64,000 nucleotides of DNA from Clusia tigrina (lineage: Eukaryota > Arthropoda > Insecta > Diptera > Clusiidae). The notes beneath the pieces are model-generated. The model did not search any database. It saw nothing but the letters and a program-made list of their open reading frames with translations, and was not told the origin of the DNA. Where the stretch lies: contig OV050031.1 of the NCBI GenBank assembly GCA_920105625.2, positions 71,309,995 through 71,373,994 of the forward strand. The letters are read 5' to 3'. This document shows positions 47,336 to 58,034 of this stretch, piece by piece (position 1 is the first letter of the stretch; every line of letters starts with the position of its first letter). A program made the position numbers and the translations under genes.

Positions 47336-50036
47336 CTCTGTGTCTATATCTACCAATATCTGCATCAGTCGGCGTCTCAGTGGGCATCGCAGCCTCTGTA
47401 GGCGTCTCAGTCGTTGCTGCTGTCTATTGGGGGGTCTGCTGCCTTCTCTATGCCTATATCTACCCCTATCTGCTTCAATCGACGTCTCAGTCGGGGACGC
47501 AGCCTCTGTCAGCGTCTCTGTTTACGTCTTAGTAGTTACCGCTGTGGATTGGGGGGTCCGATGCCTTCTCTTTGCCTATATCTACCCCTACCTGCCTCAG
47601 TCAGCATCTCAGTTGGCGTCGCAGCCTCTGTCAGCGCCTCTGTAGGCGTCTCAGTCGCTGCCGCTGTCGATTGGGGGGTCTGGCGCCTTCTCTATGCCTA
47701 TATCTACCCATATCTGTCTCAGTCGGCGTCTCAGTCGGCGTCGCCGCCCCTGTCAGCGTCTCTGAAGGCATCTCAGTCGCTGCCGCTGTCGATTGGGGTG
47801 TCTGCTGCCTTCTCTATGCCTATATCTACTCCTATCTTCCTCAGTCGGCGTCTCAGTCGGCGTCGCAGCCTCTGTCAGCATATCTTTAGGCATCTCAGTC
47901 GCTGCCGCTGTCGATTGGGGTGTCTGCTGCCTTCTCTATGCCTATATCTACTCCTATCTTCCTCAGTCGGCGTCTCAGTCGGCGTCGCAGCCTCTGTCAG
48001 CATATCTTTAGGCGAATCAGTTGCTGCCGCTGTCGATTCGGGGTTCTGCTGCCTTCTCTACGCCTATATATATCCCTATCTGCTTTAATAGGCGTCTCAG
48101 TCGGCGTCGCAGCCTCTATCAGCATCTCTGTTGGCGTCTCAGTCGCTTCCGCTGTGGATTGGGGGGGGTCTGCTGCCTTCTCTATGCCTATATCTACCCC
48201 TATCTGCCTCAGTCGGCGTCTCAGTAGGCGTCGCCGCCTCTGTCAGCGTCTCTGAAGGCATCTCAGTCGCTGCCGCTGTCGATTGGGGGGTCTTCTGCCT
48301 TCTCTATGCCTATATTTACCCCTATCTGCCTCAGTCCGCGGCGCAGACTCTGTCAGCGTCTCTGTAAGCGTCTCAGTCGAAGCCGCTATTGATTGGGGGG
48401 GTATGCTGCCTTCTATATGCCTATATCTACCCCTACCTGCCTCAGCTGGCGTCGCAGCCTCTGTCAGCGCCTCTGTAGGCGTCTCAGTCGCTGCCGCTGT
48501 CGATTGGGGGTCTGGCGCCTTCTCTATGCCTATATCTACCCATATATGTCTCAGTCGGCGTCGCAGCCTCTGTCAGCATCTCTGTTGGCGTCTCAGTCGC
48601 TGCCGCTGTGGAATGTGGGGGTCTGCTGCCTTCTCTATGCCTATATCTACCCCTATCTGCCTCAGTCGGCGTCTCAGTAGGCGTCGCTGCCTCTGTCAGC
48701 GTCTCTGAAGGCATCTCAGTCGCTGCCGCTGTCGATTGGGGGTTCTGCTGCCTTCTCTATGCCTATATTTACCCCTATCTGCCTCAGTCCGCGTCGCAGA
48801 CTCTGTCAGCGTCTCTGTAGGCGTCTCAATCGATGCCGCTGTTGATTGGGGGGTATGCTGCCTTCTCTATACCTATATCTACCCATATCTGCCTCAGTCG
48901 GCGTCTCAGTCGGCGTCGCAGCCTCTGTCAGCGTCTCTATAGGCGTTTCAGTCGCTGCCGCTGTCGATTGGGGTGTCTGCTGCCTTTTCTATGCCTATAT
49001 CTACTCCTATCTTCCTCAGTCGGCGTCTCAGTCGGCGTCGCAGCCACTGTCAGCGTCTCTGTAGGCGCAGCAGTCGCTACCGCTGTCGAGTGGGTGGTCT
49101 GCTGCCTTCTCTGTGTCTATATCTATCCCTATCTGCATCAGTCGGCGTCTCAGTGGGCGTCGCAGCCTCTGTAGGCGTCTCAGTCGTTGCTGCTGTCGAT
49201 TGGGGGGTCTGCTGCCTTCTCTATGCCTATATCTACCCCTATCTGCCTCAGTCGGCGTCTCAGTCGGCGTCGCAGCCTCTGTCAGCGTCTCTGTAGGCGT
49301 CTCAGTCGCTGTCGCTGTCGATTGAGGGAGGTCTGCTGCCTTCTCTATGCCAATATCTACCCCTCTCTGCCTCAGTCGAGGTCTCAGTCGGCGTCGCAGC
49401 CTCTGTCAGCGTCTCTGTAGGCGTCTTAGTCGCTGCCTCTGTCGATTGGGGGTTCTGCTGCCTTCTCTATACCTATATCTACCCCTACCTGCCTCAGTCG
49501 GCATCTCAGTTGGCGTCGCAGCCTCTGTCAGCGCCTCTGTAGGCGTCTCAGTCGCTGCCGCTGTCGATTGGGGGGTCTGGCGCCTTCTCTATGCCTATAT
49601 CTACCAATATCTGCATCAGTCGGCGTCCCAGTGGGCATCGCAGCCTCTGTAGGCGTCTCAGTCGTTGCTGCTGTCTATTGGGGGGTCTGCTGCCTTCTCT
49701 ATGCCTATATCTACCCCTATCTGCTTCAATCGACGTCTCAGTCGGGGACGCAGCCTCTGTCAGCGTCTCTGTTTACGTCTTAGTAGTTACCGCTGTGGAT
49801 TGGGGGGTCCGGTGCCTTCTCTATGCCTATATCTACCCCTCTCTGCCTCAGTCGGCGTCTCAGTCGGCGTCGCCGCCCCTGTCAGCGTCTCTGAAGGCAT
49901 CTCAGTCGCTGCCGCTGTCGATTGGGGGCTCTGCTGCCTTCTTTATGCCTATATTTACCCCTATCTGCCTCAGTCCGCGTCGCAGACTCTGTCAGCGTCT
50001 CTGTAGGCGTCTCAGTCGCTGCCGCTGTCGATTGGG
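47336..50036. repeat. Mosaic monomers, includes partial block M relative
   Basis: Ordinary monomers. The stretch includes one more copy of the A/T-rich head (CGCCTATATATATCCC at 48061), preceded by GATTCGGGG. The monomer with CAGCATATCTTTAGGC occurs twice in a row (near 47876 and 47998), suggesting a local single-monomer duplication. No gene is seen. Confidence 0.82.
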
Positions 50037-50634
50037 GTGTCTGCTGCCTTCTCTATGCATATATCTACTCCTATCTTCCTCAGTCGGCGTCTCAGTCGGC
50101 GTCGCAGCCTCTGTCAGCGTCTCTGTATTCGCATCAGTCGCTGCCGCTGTCGAGTGGGTGGTCTGCTGCTTTCTCTGTACCTATATCTACCAATATCTGC
50201 ATCAGTCGGCGTCTCAGTGGGCATCGCAGCCTCTGTAGGCGTCTCAGTCGTTGCTGCTGTCTATTGGGGGGTCTGCTGCCTTCTCTATGCCTATATCTAC
50301 CCCTATCTGCTTCAATCGACGTCTCAGTCGGGGACGCAGCCTCTGTCAGTGTCTCTGTTTACGTCTTAGTAGTTACCGCTGTGGATTGGGGGGTCCGATG
50401 CCTTCTCTTTGCCTATATCTACCCCTACCTGCCTCAGTCAGCATCTCAGTTGGCGTCGCAGCATCTGTCAGCGCCTCTGTAGGCGTCTCAGTCGCTGCCG
50501 CTGTCGATTGGGGGGTCTGGCGCCTTCTCTATGCCTATATCTACCCATATCTGTCTCAGTCGGCGTCTCAGTCGGCGTCGCCGCCCCTGTCAGCGTCTCT
50601 GAAGGCATCTCAGTCGCTGCCGCTGTCGATTGGG
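50037..50634. repeat. 598-bp tandem duplication, copy 1
   Basis: This is directly followed by its copy. Both have the private CTGTCAGTGTCTCTG (50344/50942), GTACCTATATC and GTCCGATGCC variants. Copy 1 has TATGCATATATC near 50055 and GCATCTGTCAGCGCC near 50461, which copy 2 lacks. Confidence 0.93.
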
Positions 50635-51314
50635 GTGTCTGCTGCCTTCTCTATGCCTATATCTACTCCTATCTTCCTCAGTCGGCGTCTCAGTCGGCGT
50701 CGCAGCCTCTGTCAGCGTCTCTGTATTCGCATCAGTCGCTGCCGCTGTCGAGTGGGTGGTCTGCTGCTTTCTCTGTACCTATATCTACCAATATCTGCAT
50801 CAGTCGGCGTCTCAGTGGGCATCGCAGCCTCTGTAGGCGTCTCAGTCGTTGCTGCTGTCTATTGGGGGGTCTGCTGCCTTCTCTATGCCTATATCTACCC
50901 CTATCTGCTTCAATCGACGTCTCAGTCGGGGACGCAGCCTCTGTCAGTGTCTCTGTTTACGTCTTAGTAGTTACCGCTGTGGATTGGGGGGTCCGATGCC
51001 TTCTCTTTGCCTATATCTACCCCTACCTGCCTCAGTCAGCATCTCAGTTGGCGTCGCAGCCTCTGTCAGCGCCTCTGTAGGCGTCTCAGTCGCTGCCGCT
51101 GTCGATTGGGGGGTCTGGCGCCTTCTCTATGCCTATATCTACCCATATCTGTCTCAGTCGGCGTCTCAGTCGGCGTCGCCGCCCCTGTCAGCGTCTCTGA
51201 AGGCATCTCAGTCGCTGCCGCTGTCGATTGGGGTGTCTGCTGCCTTCTCTATGCCTATATCTACTCCTATCTTCCTCAGTCGGCGTCTCAGTCGGCGTCG
51301 CAGCCTCTGTCAGC
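50635..51314. repeat. 598-bp tandem duplication, copy 2
   Basis: This repeats 50037-50634 and continues into sequence matching the start of a third period until about 51314, where CAGCATATATTTAGG replaces CAGCGTCTCTG. Confidence 0.92.
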
Positions 51315-52394
51315 ATATATTTAGGCGAATCAGTTGCTGCCGCTGTCGATTGGGGGGTCTGCTGCCTTATCTATGCCTATATTTACCCCTATCTGCCTCA
51401 GTCCGCGTCGCAGCCTCTGTCAGCATCTCTGTAAGCGTCTCACTCGCTGCCGCTGTGGATTGGGGGTGTCTGCTGCCTGCTCTATGCCTATATCTACCCC
51501 TATCTGCCTCAGTCGGCGTCTCAGTAGGCGTCGCAGCCTCTTTCAGCGTCACTGTAGGCATCTCAGTCGCTGCCGCTATCGATTGGGGTGTCTGCTGCCT
51601 TCTCTATGCCTATATCTACTCCTATCTTCCTCAGTCGGCGTCTCAGTCGGCGTCGCAGCCTCTGTCAGCATATCTTTAGGCGAATCAGTTGCTGCCGCTG
51701 TCGATTCGGGGTTCTGCTGCCTTCTCTACGCCTATATATATCCCTATCTGCTTTAATAGGCGTCTCAGTCGGCGTCGCAGCCTCTGTCAGCATCTCTGTT
51801 GGCGTCTCAGTCGCTTCCGCTGTGGATTGGGGGGGTCTGCTGCCTTCTCTATGCCTATATCTACCCCTATCTGCCTCAGTCGGCGTCTCAGTAGGCGTCG
51901 CCGCCTCTGTCAGCGTCTCTGAAGGCATCTCAGTCGCTGCCGCTGTCGATTGGGGGGTCTTCTGCCTTCTCTATGCTTATATTTACCCCTATCTGCCTCA
52001 GTCCGCGGCGCAGACTCTGTCAGCGTCTCTGTAAGCGTCTCAGTCGAAGCCGCTATTGATTGGGGGGGTATGCTGCCTTCTCTATGCCTATATCTACCCC
52101 TACCTGCCTCAGTCGGCGTCTCAGTCGGCGTCGCAGCCTCTGTCAGCGTCTCTGTAGGCGTCTCAGTCGCTGCCGCTGTCGATTGGGGTGTCTGCTGTTT
52201 TCTCTATGCCTATATCTACTCCTATCTTCCTCAGTCGGCGTCTCAGTTGGCGTCGCAGCCTCTGTCAGCGCCTCTGTAGGCGTCTCAGTCGCTGCCGCTG
52301 TCGATTGGGGGAGGTCTGCTGCCTTCTCTATGCCAATATCTACCCCTCTCTGCCTCAGTCGGGGTCTCAGTCGGCGTTACAGCCTCTGTCAGCG
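51090..52394. repeat. Block M, copy 2 (1.3 kb)
   Basis: This is the partner of 36000-37305 at an offset of 15,088-15,089. It has the A/T-rich head at 51729, here preceded by GATTCGGGG rather than GATTGGGGG. It contains the longest open frame of the window (52060-52989 extends past it), which is a by-product of the repeat. Confidence 0.87.
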
Positions 52395-53389
52395 TCTCTA
52401 TAGGCGTTTCAGTCGCTGCCGCTGTCGATTGGGGTGTCTGCTGCCTTTTCTATGCCTATATCTACTCCTATCTTCCTCAGTCGGCGTCTCAGTCGGCGTC
52501 GCAGCCACTGTCAGCGTCTCTGTAGGCGCATCAGTCGCTATCGCTGTCGAGTGGGTGGTCTGCTGCCTTCTCTGTGTCTATATCTATCCCTATCTGCATC
52601 AGTCGGCGTCTCAGTGGGCGTCGCAGCCTCTGTCAGCGTCTCTGAAGGCATCTCAGTCGCTGCCGCTGTCGATTGGGGGTCTGGCGCCTTCTCTATGCCT
52701 ATATCTACCCATATATGTCTCAGTCGGCGTCGCAGCCTCTGTCAGCATCTCTGTTGGCGTCTCAGTCGCTGCCGCTGTGGAATGTGGGGGTCTGCTGCCT
52801 TCTCTATGCCTATATCTACCGCTATCTGCCTCAGTCGGCGTCTCAGTAGGCGTCGCTGCCTCTGTCAGCGTCTCTGAAGGCATCTCAGTCGCTGCCGCTG
52901 TCGATTGGGGGTTCTGCTGCCTTCTCTATGCCTATATTTACCCCTATCTGCCTCAGTCCGCGTCGCAGACTCTGTCAGCGTCTCTGTAGGCGTCTCAATC
53001 GATGCCGCTGTTGATTGGGGGGTATGCTGCCTTCTCTATACCTATATCTACCCATATCTGCCTCAGTCGGCGTCTCAGTCGGCGTCGCAGCCTCTGTCAG
53101 CGTCTCTATAGGCGTTTCAGTCGCTGCCGCTGTCGATTGGGGTGTCTGCTGCCTTTTCTATGCCTATATCTACTCCTATCTTCCTCAGTCGGCGTCTCAG
53201 TCGGCGTCGCAGCCACTGTCAGCGTCTCTGTAGGCGCATCAGTCGCTATCGCTGTCGAGTGGGTGGTCTGCTGCCTTCTCTGTGTCTATATCTATCCCTA
53301 TCTGCATCAGTCGGCGTCTCAGTGGGCGTCGCAGCCTCTGTAGGCGTCTCAGTCGTTGCTGCTGTCGATTGGGGGGTCTGCTGCCTTCT
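52395..53389. repeat. Mosaic monomers
   Basis: Ordinary monomers including an a-b-c-like order and the GAATGTGGGGGTC junction. Positions 52434-52580 and 53142-53290 are close copies (CTTTTCTATGCC and GCTATCGCTGTCGAG variants). No gene is seen. Confidence 0.8.
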
Positions 53390-54297
53390 CTATGCCTATA
53401 TCTACCCCTATCTGCTTCAATCGACGTCTCAGTCGGGGACGCAGTCTCTGTCAGCGTCTCTGTTTACGTCTTAGTAGTTACCGCTGTGGATTGGGGGGTC
53501 CGATGCCTTCTCTTTGCCTATATCTACCCCTACCTGCCTCAGTCAGCATCTCAGTTGGCGTCGCAGCCTCTGTCAGCGCCTCTGTAGGCATCTCAGTCGC
53601 TGCCGCTGTCGATTGGGGGGTCTGGCGCCTTCTCTATGCCTATATCTACCCATATCTGTCTCAGTCGGCGTCTCAGTCGGCGTCGCCGCCCCTGTCAGCG
53701 TCTCTGAAGGCATCTCAGTCGCTGCCGCTGTCGATTGGGGTGCCTGCTGCCTTCTCTATGCCTATATCTACTCCTATCTTCCTCAGTCGGCGTCTCAGTC
53801 GGCGTCGCAGCCTCTGTCAGCATATCTTTAGGCGAATCAGTTGCTGCCGCTGTCGATTGGGGGGTCTGCTGCCTTATCTATGCCTATATTTACCCCTATC
53901 TGCCTCAGTCCGCGTCGCAGCCTCTGTCAGCGTCTCTGTAAGCGTCTCAGTCGCTGCCGCTGTGGATTGGGGGTGTCTGCTGCCTGCTCTATGCCTATAT
54001 CTACCCCTATCTGCCTCAGTCGGCGACTCAGTAGGCGTCGCAGCCTCTTTCAGCGTCACTGTAGGCATCTCAGTCGCTGCCGCTATCGATTGGGGTGTCT
54101 GCTGCCTTCTCTATGCCTATATCTACTCCTATCTTCCTCAGTCGGCGTCTCAGTCGGCGTCGCAGCCTCTGTCAGCATATCTTTAGGCGAATCAGTTGCT
54201 GCCGCTGTCGATTCGGGGTTCTGCTGCCTTCTCTACGCCTATATATATCCCTATCTGCTTTAATAGGCGTCTCAGTCGGCGTCGCAGCCTCTGTCAG
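53390..54297. repeat. Block F, copy 1 (0.9 kb)
   Basis: This matches 56494-57401 at an offset of 3,104, and overlaps the block M core found at 36246-36668 and 51334-51756. It has the A/T-rich head at 54236. The tandem spacing of the last three block M cores (2,507 and 3,104 bp) suggests repeated unequal exchange in this region. Confidence 0.87.
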
Positions 54298-54822
54298 CTT
54301 CTCTGTTGGCGTCTCAGTCGCTTCCGCTGTGGATTGGGGGGGGGTCTGCTGCCTTCTCTATGCCTATATCTACCCCTATCTGCCTCAGTCGGCGTCTCAG
54401 TAGGCGTCGCCGCCTCTGTCAGCGTCTCTGAAGGCATCTCAGTCGCTGCCGCTGTCGATTGGGGGGTCTTCTGCCTTCTCTATGCCTATATTTACCCCTA
54501 TCTGCCTCAGTCCGCGGCGCAGACTCTGTCAGCGTCTCTGTAAGCGTCTCAGTCGAAGCCGCTATTGATTGGGGGGGTATGCTGCCTTCTCTATGCCTAT
54601 ATCTACCCCTACCTGCCTCAGTCGGCGTCTCAGTCGGCGTCGCAGCCTCTGTCAGCGTCTCTATAGGCGTCTCAGTCGCTGCCGCTGTCGATTGGGGTGT
54701 CTGCTGCCTTTTCTATGCCTATATCTACTCCTATCTTCCTCAGTCGGCGTCTCAGTCGGCGTCGCAGCCACTGTCAGCGTCTCTGTAGGCGCATCAGTCG
54801 CTGTCGCTGTCGATTGAGGGAG

Positions 54823-55926
54823 GTCTGCTGCCTTCTCTATGCCAATATCTACCCCTCTCTGCCTCAGTCGAGGTCTCAGTCGGCGTCGCAGCCTCTGTCA
54901 GCGTCTCTGTAGGCGTCTTAGTCGCTGCCTCTGTCGATTGGGGGTTCTGCTGCCTTCTCTATACCTATATCTACCCCTACCTGCCTCAGTCGGCATCTCA
55001 GTTGGCGTCGCAGTCTCTCTCAGCGCCTCTGTAGGCGTCTCAGTCGCTGCCGCTGTCGATTGGGGGGTCTGGCGCCTTCTCTATGCCTATATCTACCCAT
55101 ATCTGTCTCAGTCGGCGTCTCAGTCGGCGTCGCCGCCCCTGTCAGCGTCTCTGAAGGCATCTCAGTCGCTGCCGCTGTCGATTGGGGGTTCTGCTGCCTT
55201 CTCTATGCCTATATTTGCCCCTATCTGCCTCAGTCCGCGTCGCAGACTCTGTCAACGTCTCTGTAGGCGTTTCAGTCGCTGCCGCTGTTGATTGGGGTGT
55301 CTGCTGCCTTCTCTATGCCTATATCTACTCCTATCTTCCTCAGTCGGCGTCTCAGTCGGCGTCGCAGCCTCTGTCAGCGTCTCTGTATTCGCATCAGTCG
55401 CTGCCGCTGTCGAGTGGGTGGTCTGCTGCTTTCTCTGTGCCTATATCTACCAATATCTGCATCAGTCGGCGTCTCAGTGGGCATCGCAGCCTCTGTAGGC
55501 GTCTCAGTCGTTGCTGCTGTCTATTGGGGGGTCTGCTGCCTTCTCTATGCCTATATCTACCCCTATCTGCTTCAATCGACGTCTCAGTCGGGGACGCAGC
55601 CTCTGTCAGCGTCTCTGTTTACGTCTTAGTAGTTACCGCTGTGGATTGGGGGGTCCGGTGCCTTCTCTATGCCTATATCTACCCCTCTCTGCCTCAGTCG
55701 GCGTCTCAGTGGGCGTCGCAGCTTCTGTCAGCGTCTCTGTAGGCCTCTCAGTCGCTGTCGATTGGGGGTGACTGCTGCCATCTCTATGCGTATATCTACT
55801 CCTATCTTCCTCCGTCGGCGTCTCAGTCGGCGTCGCAGCCTCTGTCAGCGTCTCTGTAGGCGTCCCAGTCGCTGTCGCTGTCGATTGAGGGAGGTCTGCT
55901 GCCTTCTCTATGCCAATATCTACCCC
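54823..55926. repeat. Block L, copy 1 (1.1 kb)
   Basis: This matches 60190-61293 at an offset of 5,367. Shared rare variants: GACTGCTGCCATCTC (55769/61136), TATGCGTATATC and CTTCCTCCGTCGG. It ends where this copy has CCCCTACCTGCC and the partner CCCCTCTCTGCC. Confidence 0.88.
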
Positions 55927-56493
55927 TACCTGCCTCAGTCGGCATCTCAGTTGGCGTCGCAGCCTCTGTCAGCGCCTCTGTAGGCGTCTCAGTCGCTGCC
56001 GCTGTCGATTGGGGGGTCTGGCGCCTTCTCTATGCCTATATCTACCCATATCTGTCTCAGTCGGCGTCTCAGTCGGCGTCGCCGCCCCTGTCAGCGTCTC
56101 TGAAGGCATCTCAGTCGCTGCCGCTGTCGAATGGGGGCTCTGCTGCCTTCTCTATGCCTATATTTACCCCTATCTGCCTCAGTCCGCGTCGCAGACTCTG
56201 TCAGCGTCTCTGTAGGCGTCTCAGTCGCTGCCGCTGTCGATTGGGGTGTCTGCTGCCTTCTCTATGCCTATATCTACTCCTATCTTCCTCAGTCGGCGTC
56301 TCAGTCGGCGTCGCAGCCTCTGTCAGCGTCTCTGTATTCGCATCAGTCGCTGCCGCTGTCGAGTGGGTGGTCTGCTGCTTTCTCTGTGCCTATATCTACC
56401 AATATCTGCATCAGTCGGCGTCTCAGTGGGCATCGCAGCCTCTGTAGGCGTCTCAGTCGTTGCTGCTGTCTATTGGGGGGTCTGCTGCCTTCT
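55927..56493. repeat. Mosaic monomers
   Basis: About four to five ordinary monomers between block L copy 1 and block F copy 2, related to 49.6-50.2 kb (CGCCGCCCCTG tails, GTATTCGCATCAG variant). Nothing else is seen. Confidence 0.8.
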
Positions 56494-57401
56494 CTATGCC
56501 TATATCTACCCCTATCTGCTTCAATCGACGTCTCAGTCGGGGACGCAGCCTCTGTCAGCGTCTCTGTTTACGTCTTAGTAGTTACCGCTGTGGATTGGGG
56601 GGTCCGATGCCTTCTCTTTGCCTATATCTACCCCTACCTGCCTCAGTCAGCATCTCAGTTGGCGTCGCAGCCTCTGTCAGCGCCTCTGTAGGCGTCTCAG
56701 TCGCTGCCGCTGTCGATTGGGGGGTCTGGCGCCTTCTCAATGCCTATATCTACCCATATCTGTCTCAGTCGGCGTCTCAGTCGGCGTCGCCGCCCCTGTC
56801 AGCGTCTCTGAAGGCATCTCAGTCGCTGCCGCTGTCGATTGGGGTGTCTGCTGCCTTCTCTATGCCTATATCTACTCCTATCTTCCTCAGTCGGCGTCTC
56901 AGTCGGCGTCGCAGCCTCTGTCAGCATATCTTTAGGCGAATCAGTTGCTGCCGCTGTCGATTGGGGGGTCTGCTGCCTTATCTATGCCTATATTTACCCC
57001 TATCTGCCTCAGTCCGCGTCGCAGCCTCTGTCAGCGTCTCTGTAAGCATCTCAGTCGCTGCCGCTGTGGATTGGGGGTGTCTGCTGCCTGCTCTATGCCT
57101 ATATCTACCCCTATCTGCCTCAGTCGGCGTCTCAGTAGGCGTCGCAGCCTCTTTCAGCGTCACTGTAGGCATCTCAGTCGCTGCCGCTATCGATTGGGGT
57201 GTCTGCTGCCTTCTCTATGCCTATATCTACTCCTATCTTCCTCAGTCGGCGTCTCAGTCGGCGTCGCAGCCTCTGTCAGCATATCTTTAGGCGAATCAGT
57301 TGCTGCCGCTGTCGATTCGGGGTTCTGCTGCCTTCTCTACGCCTATATATATCCCTATCTGCTTTAATAGGCGTCTCAGTCGGCGTCGCAGCCTCTGTCA
57401 G
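56494..57401. repeat. Block F, copy 2
   Basis: This repeats 53390-54297 with the A/T-rich head at 57340. It ends near 57402, where TCTGTAGGC replaces TCTGTTGGC. Confidence 0.87.
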
Positions 57402-57790
57402 CATCTCTGTAGGCGTCTCAGTCGCTGCCGCTGTCGATTGGGGTGTCTGCTGTTTTCTCTATGCCTATATCTACTCCTATATTCCTCAGTCGGCGTCTCA
57501 GTTGGCGTCGCAGCCTCTGTCAGCGCCTCTGTAGGCGTCTCAGTCGCTGCCGCTGTCGATTGGGGGGTCTTCTGCCTTCTCTATGCCTATATTTACCCCT
57601 ATCTGCCTCAGTCCGCGGCGCAGACTCTGTCAGCGTCTCTGTAAGCGTCTCAGTCGAAGCCGCTATTGATTGGGGGGGTATGCTGCCTTCTCTATGCCTA
57701 TATCTACCCCTACCTGCCTCAGTCGGCGTCTCAGTCGGCGTCGCAGCCTCTGTCAGCGTCTCTGTAGGCGTCTCAGTCGCTGCCGCTGTC

Positions 57791-58034
57791 GATTGGGGTG
57801 TCTGCTGTTTTCTCTATGCCTATATCTACTCCTATCTTCCTCAGTCGGCGTCTCAGTTGGCGTCGCAGCCTCTGTCAGCGCGTCTGTAGGCGTCTCAGTC
57901 GCTGCCGCTGTCGATTGGGGTGTCTGCTGTTTTCTCTATGCCTATATCTACTCCTATCTTCCTCAGTCGGCGTCTCAGTTGGCGTCGCAGCCTCTGTCAG
58001 CGCCTCTGTAGGCGTCTCAGTCGCTGCCGCTGTC
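57791..58034. repeat. Single-monomer tandem duplication (2 x 122 bp)
   Basis: Two adjacent 122-bp monomers (57791-57912 and 57913-58034), both with the rare GTCTGCTGTTTTCTC head and CAGTTGGCG tail, differ at only one base that I can see: GCGCGTCTG near 57880 against GCGCCTCTG. This is the clearest very recent event in the window. Confidence 0.94.

Noticed and set aside
52060..52989. Longest open frame (309 codons) as a protein-coding gene
   Set aside because: It is made entirely of satellite monomers, equally open in other frames, with the frame changing every 122 bp. There is no start context, domain or codon pattern, and comparable frames exist all along the array. Many apparent starts are TTG or similar.
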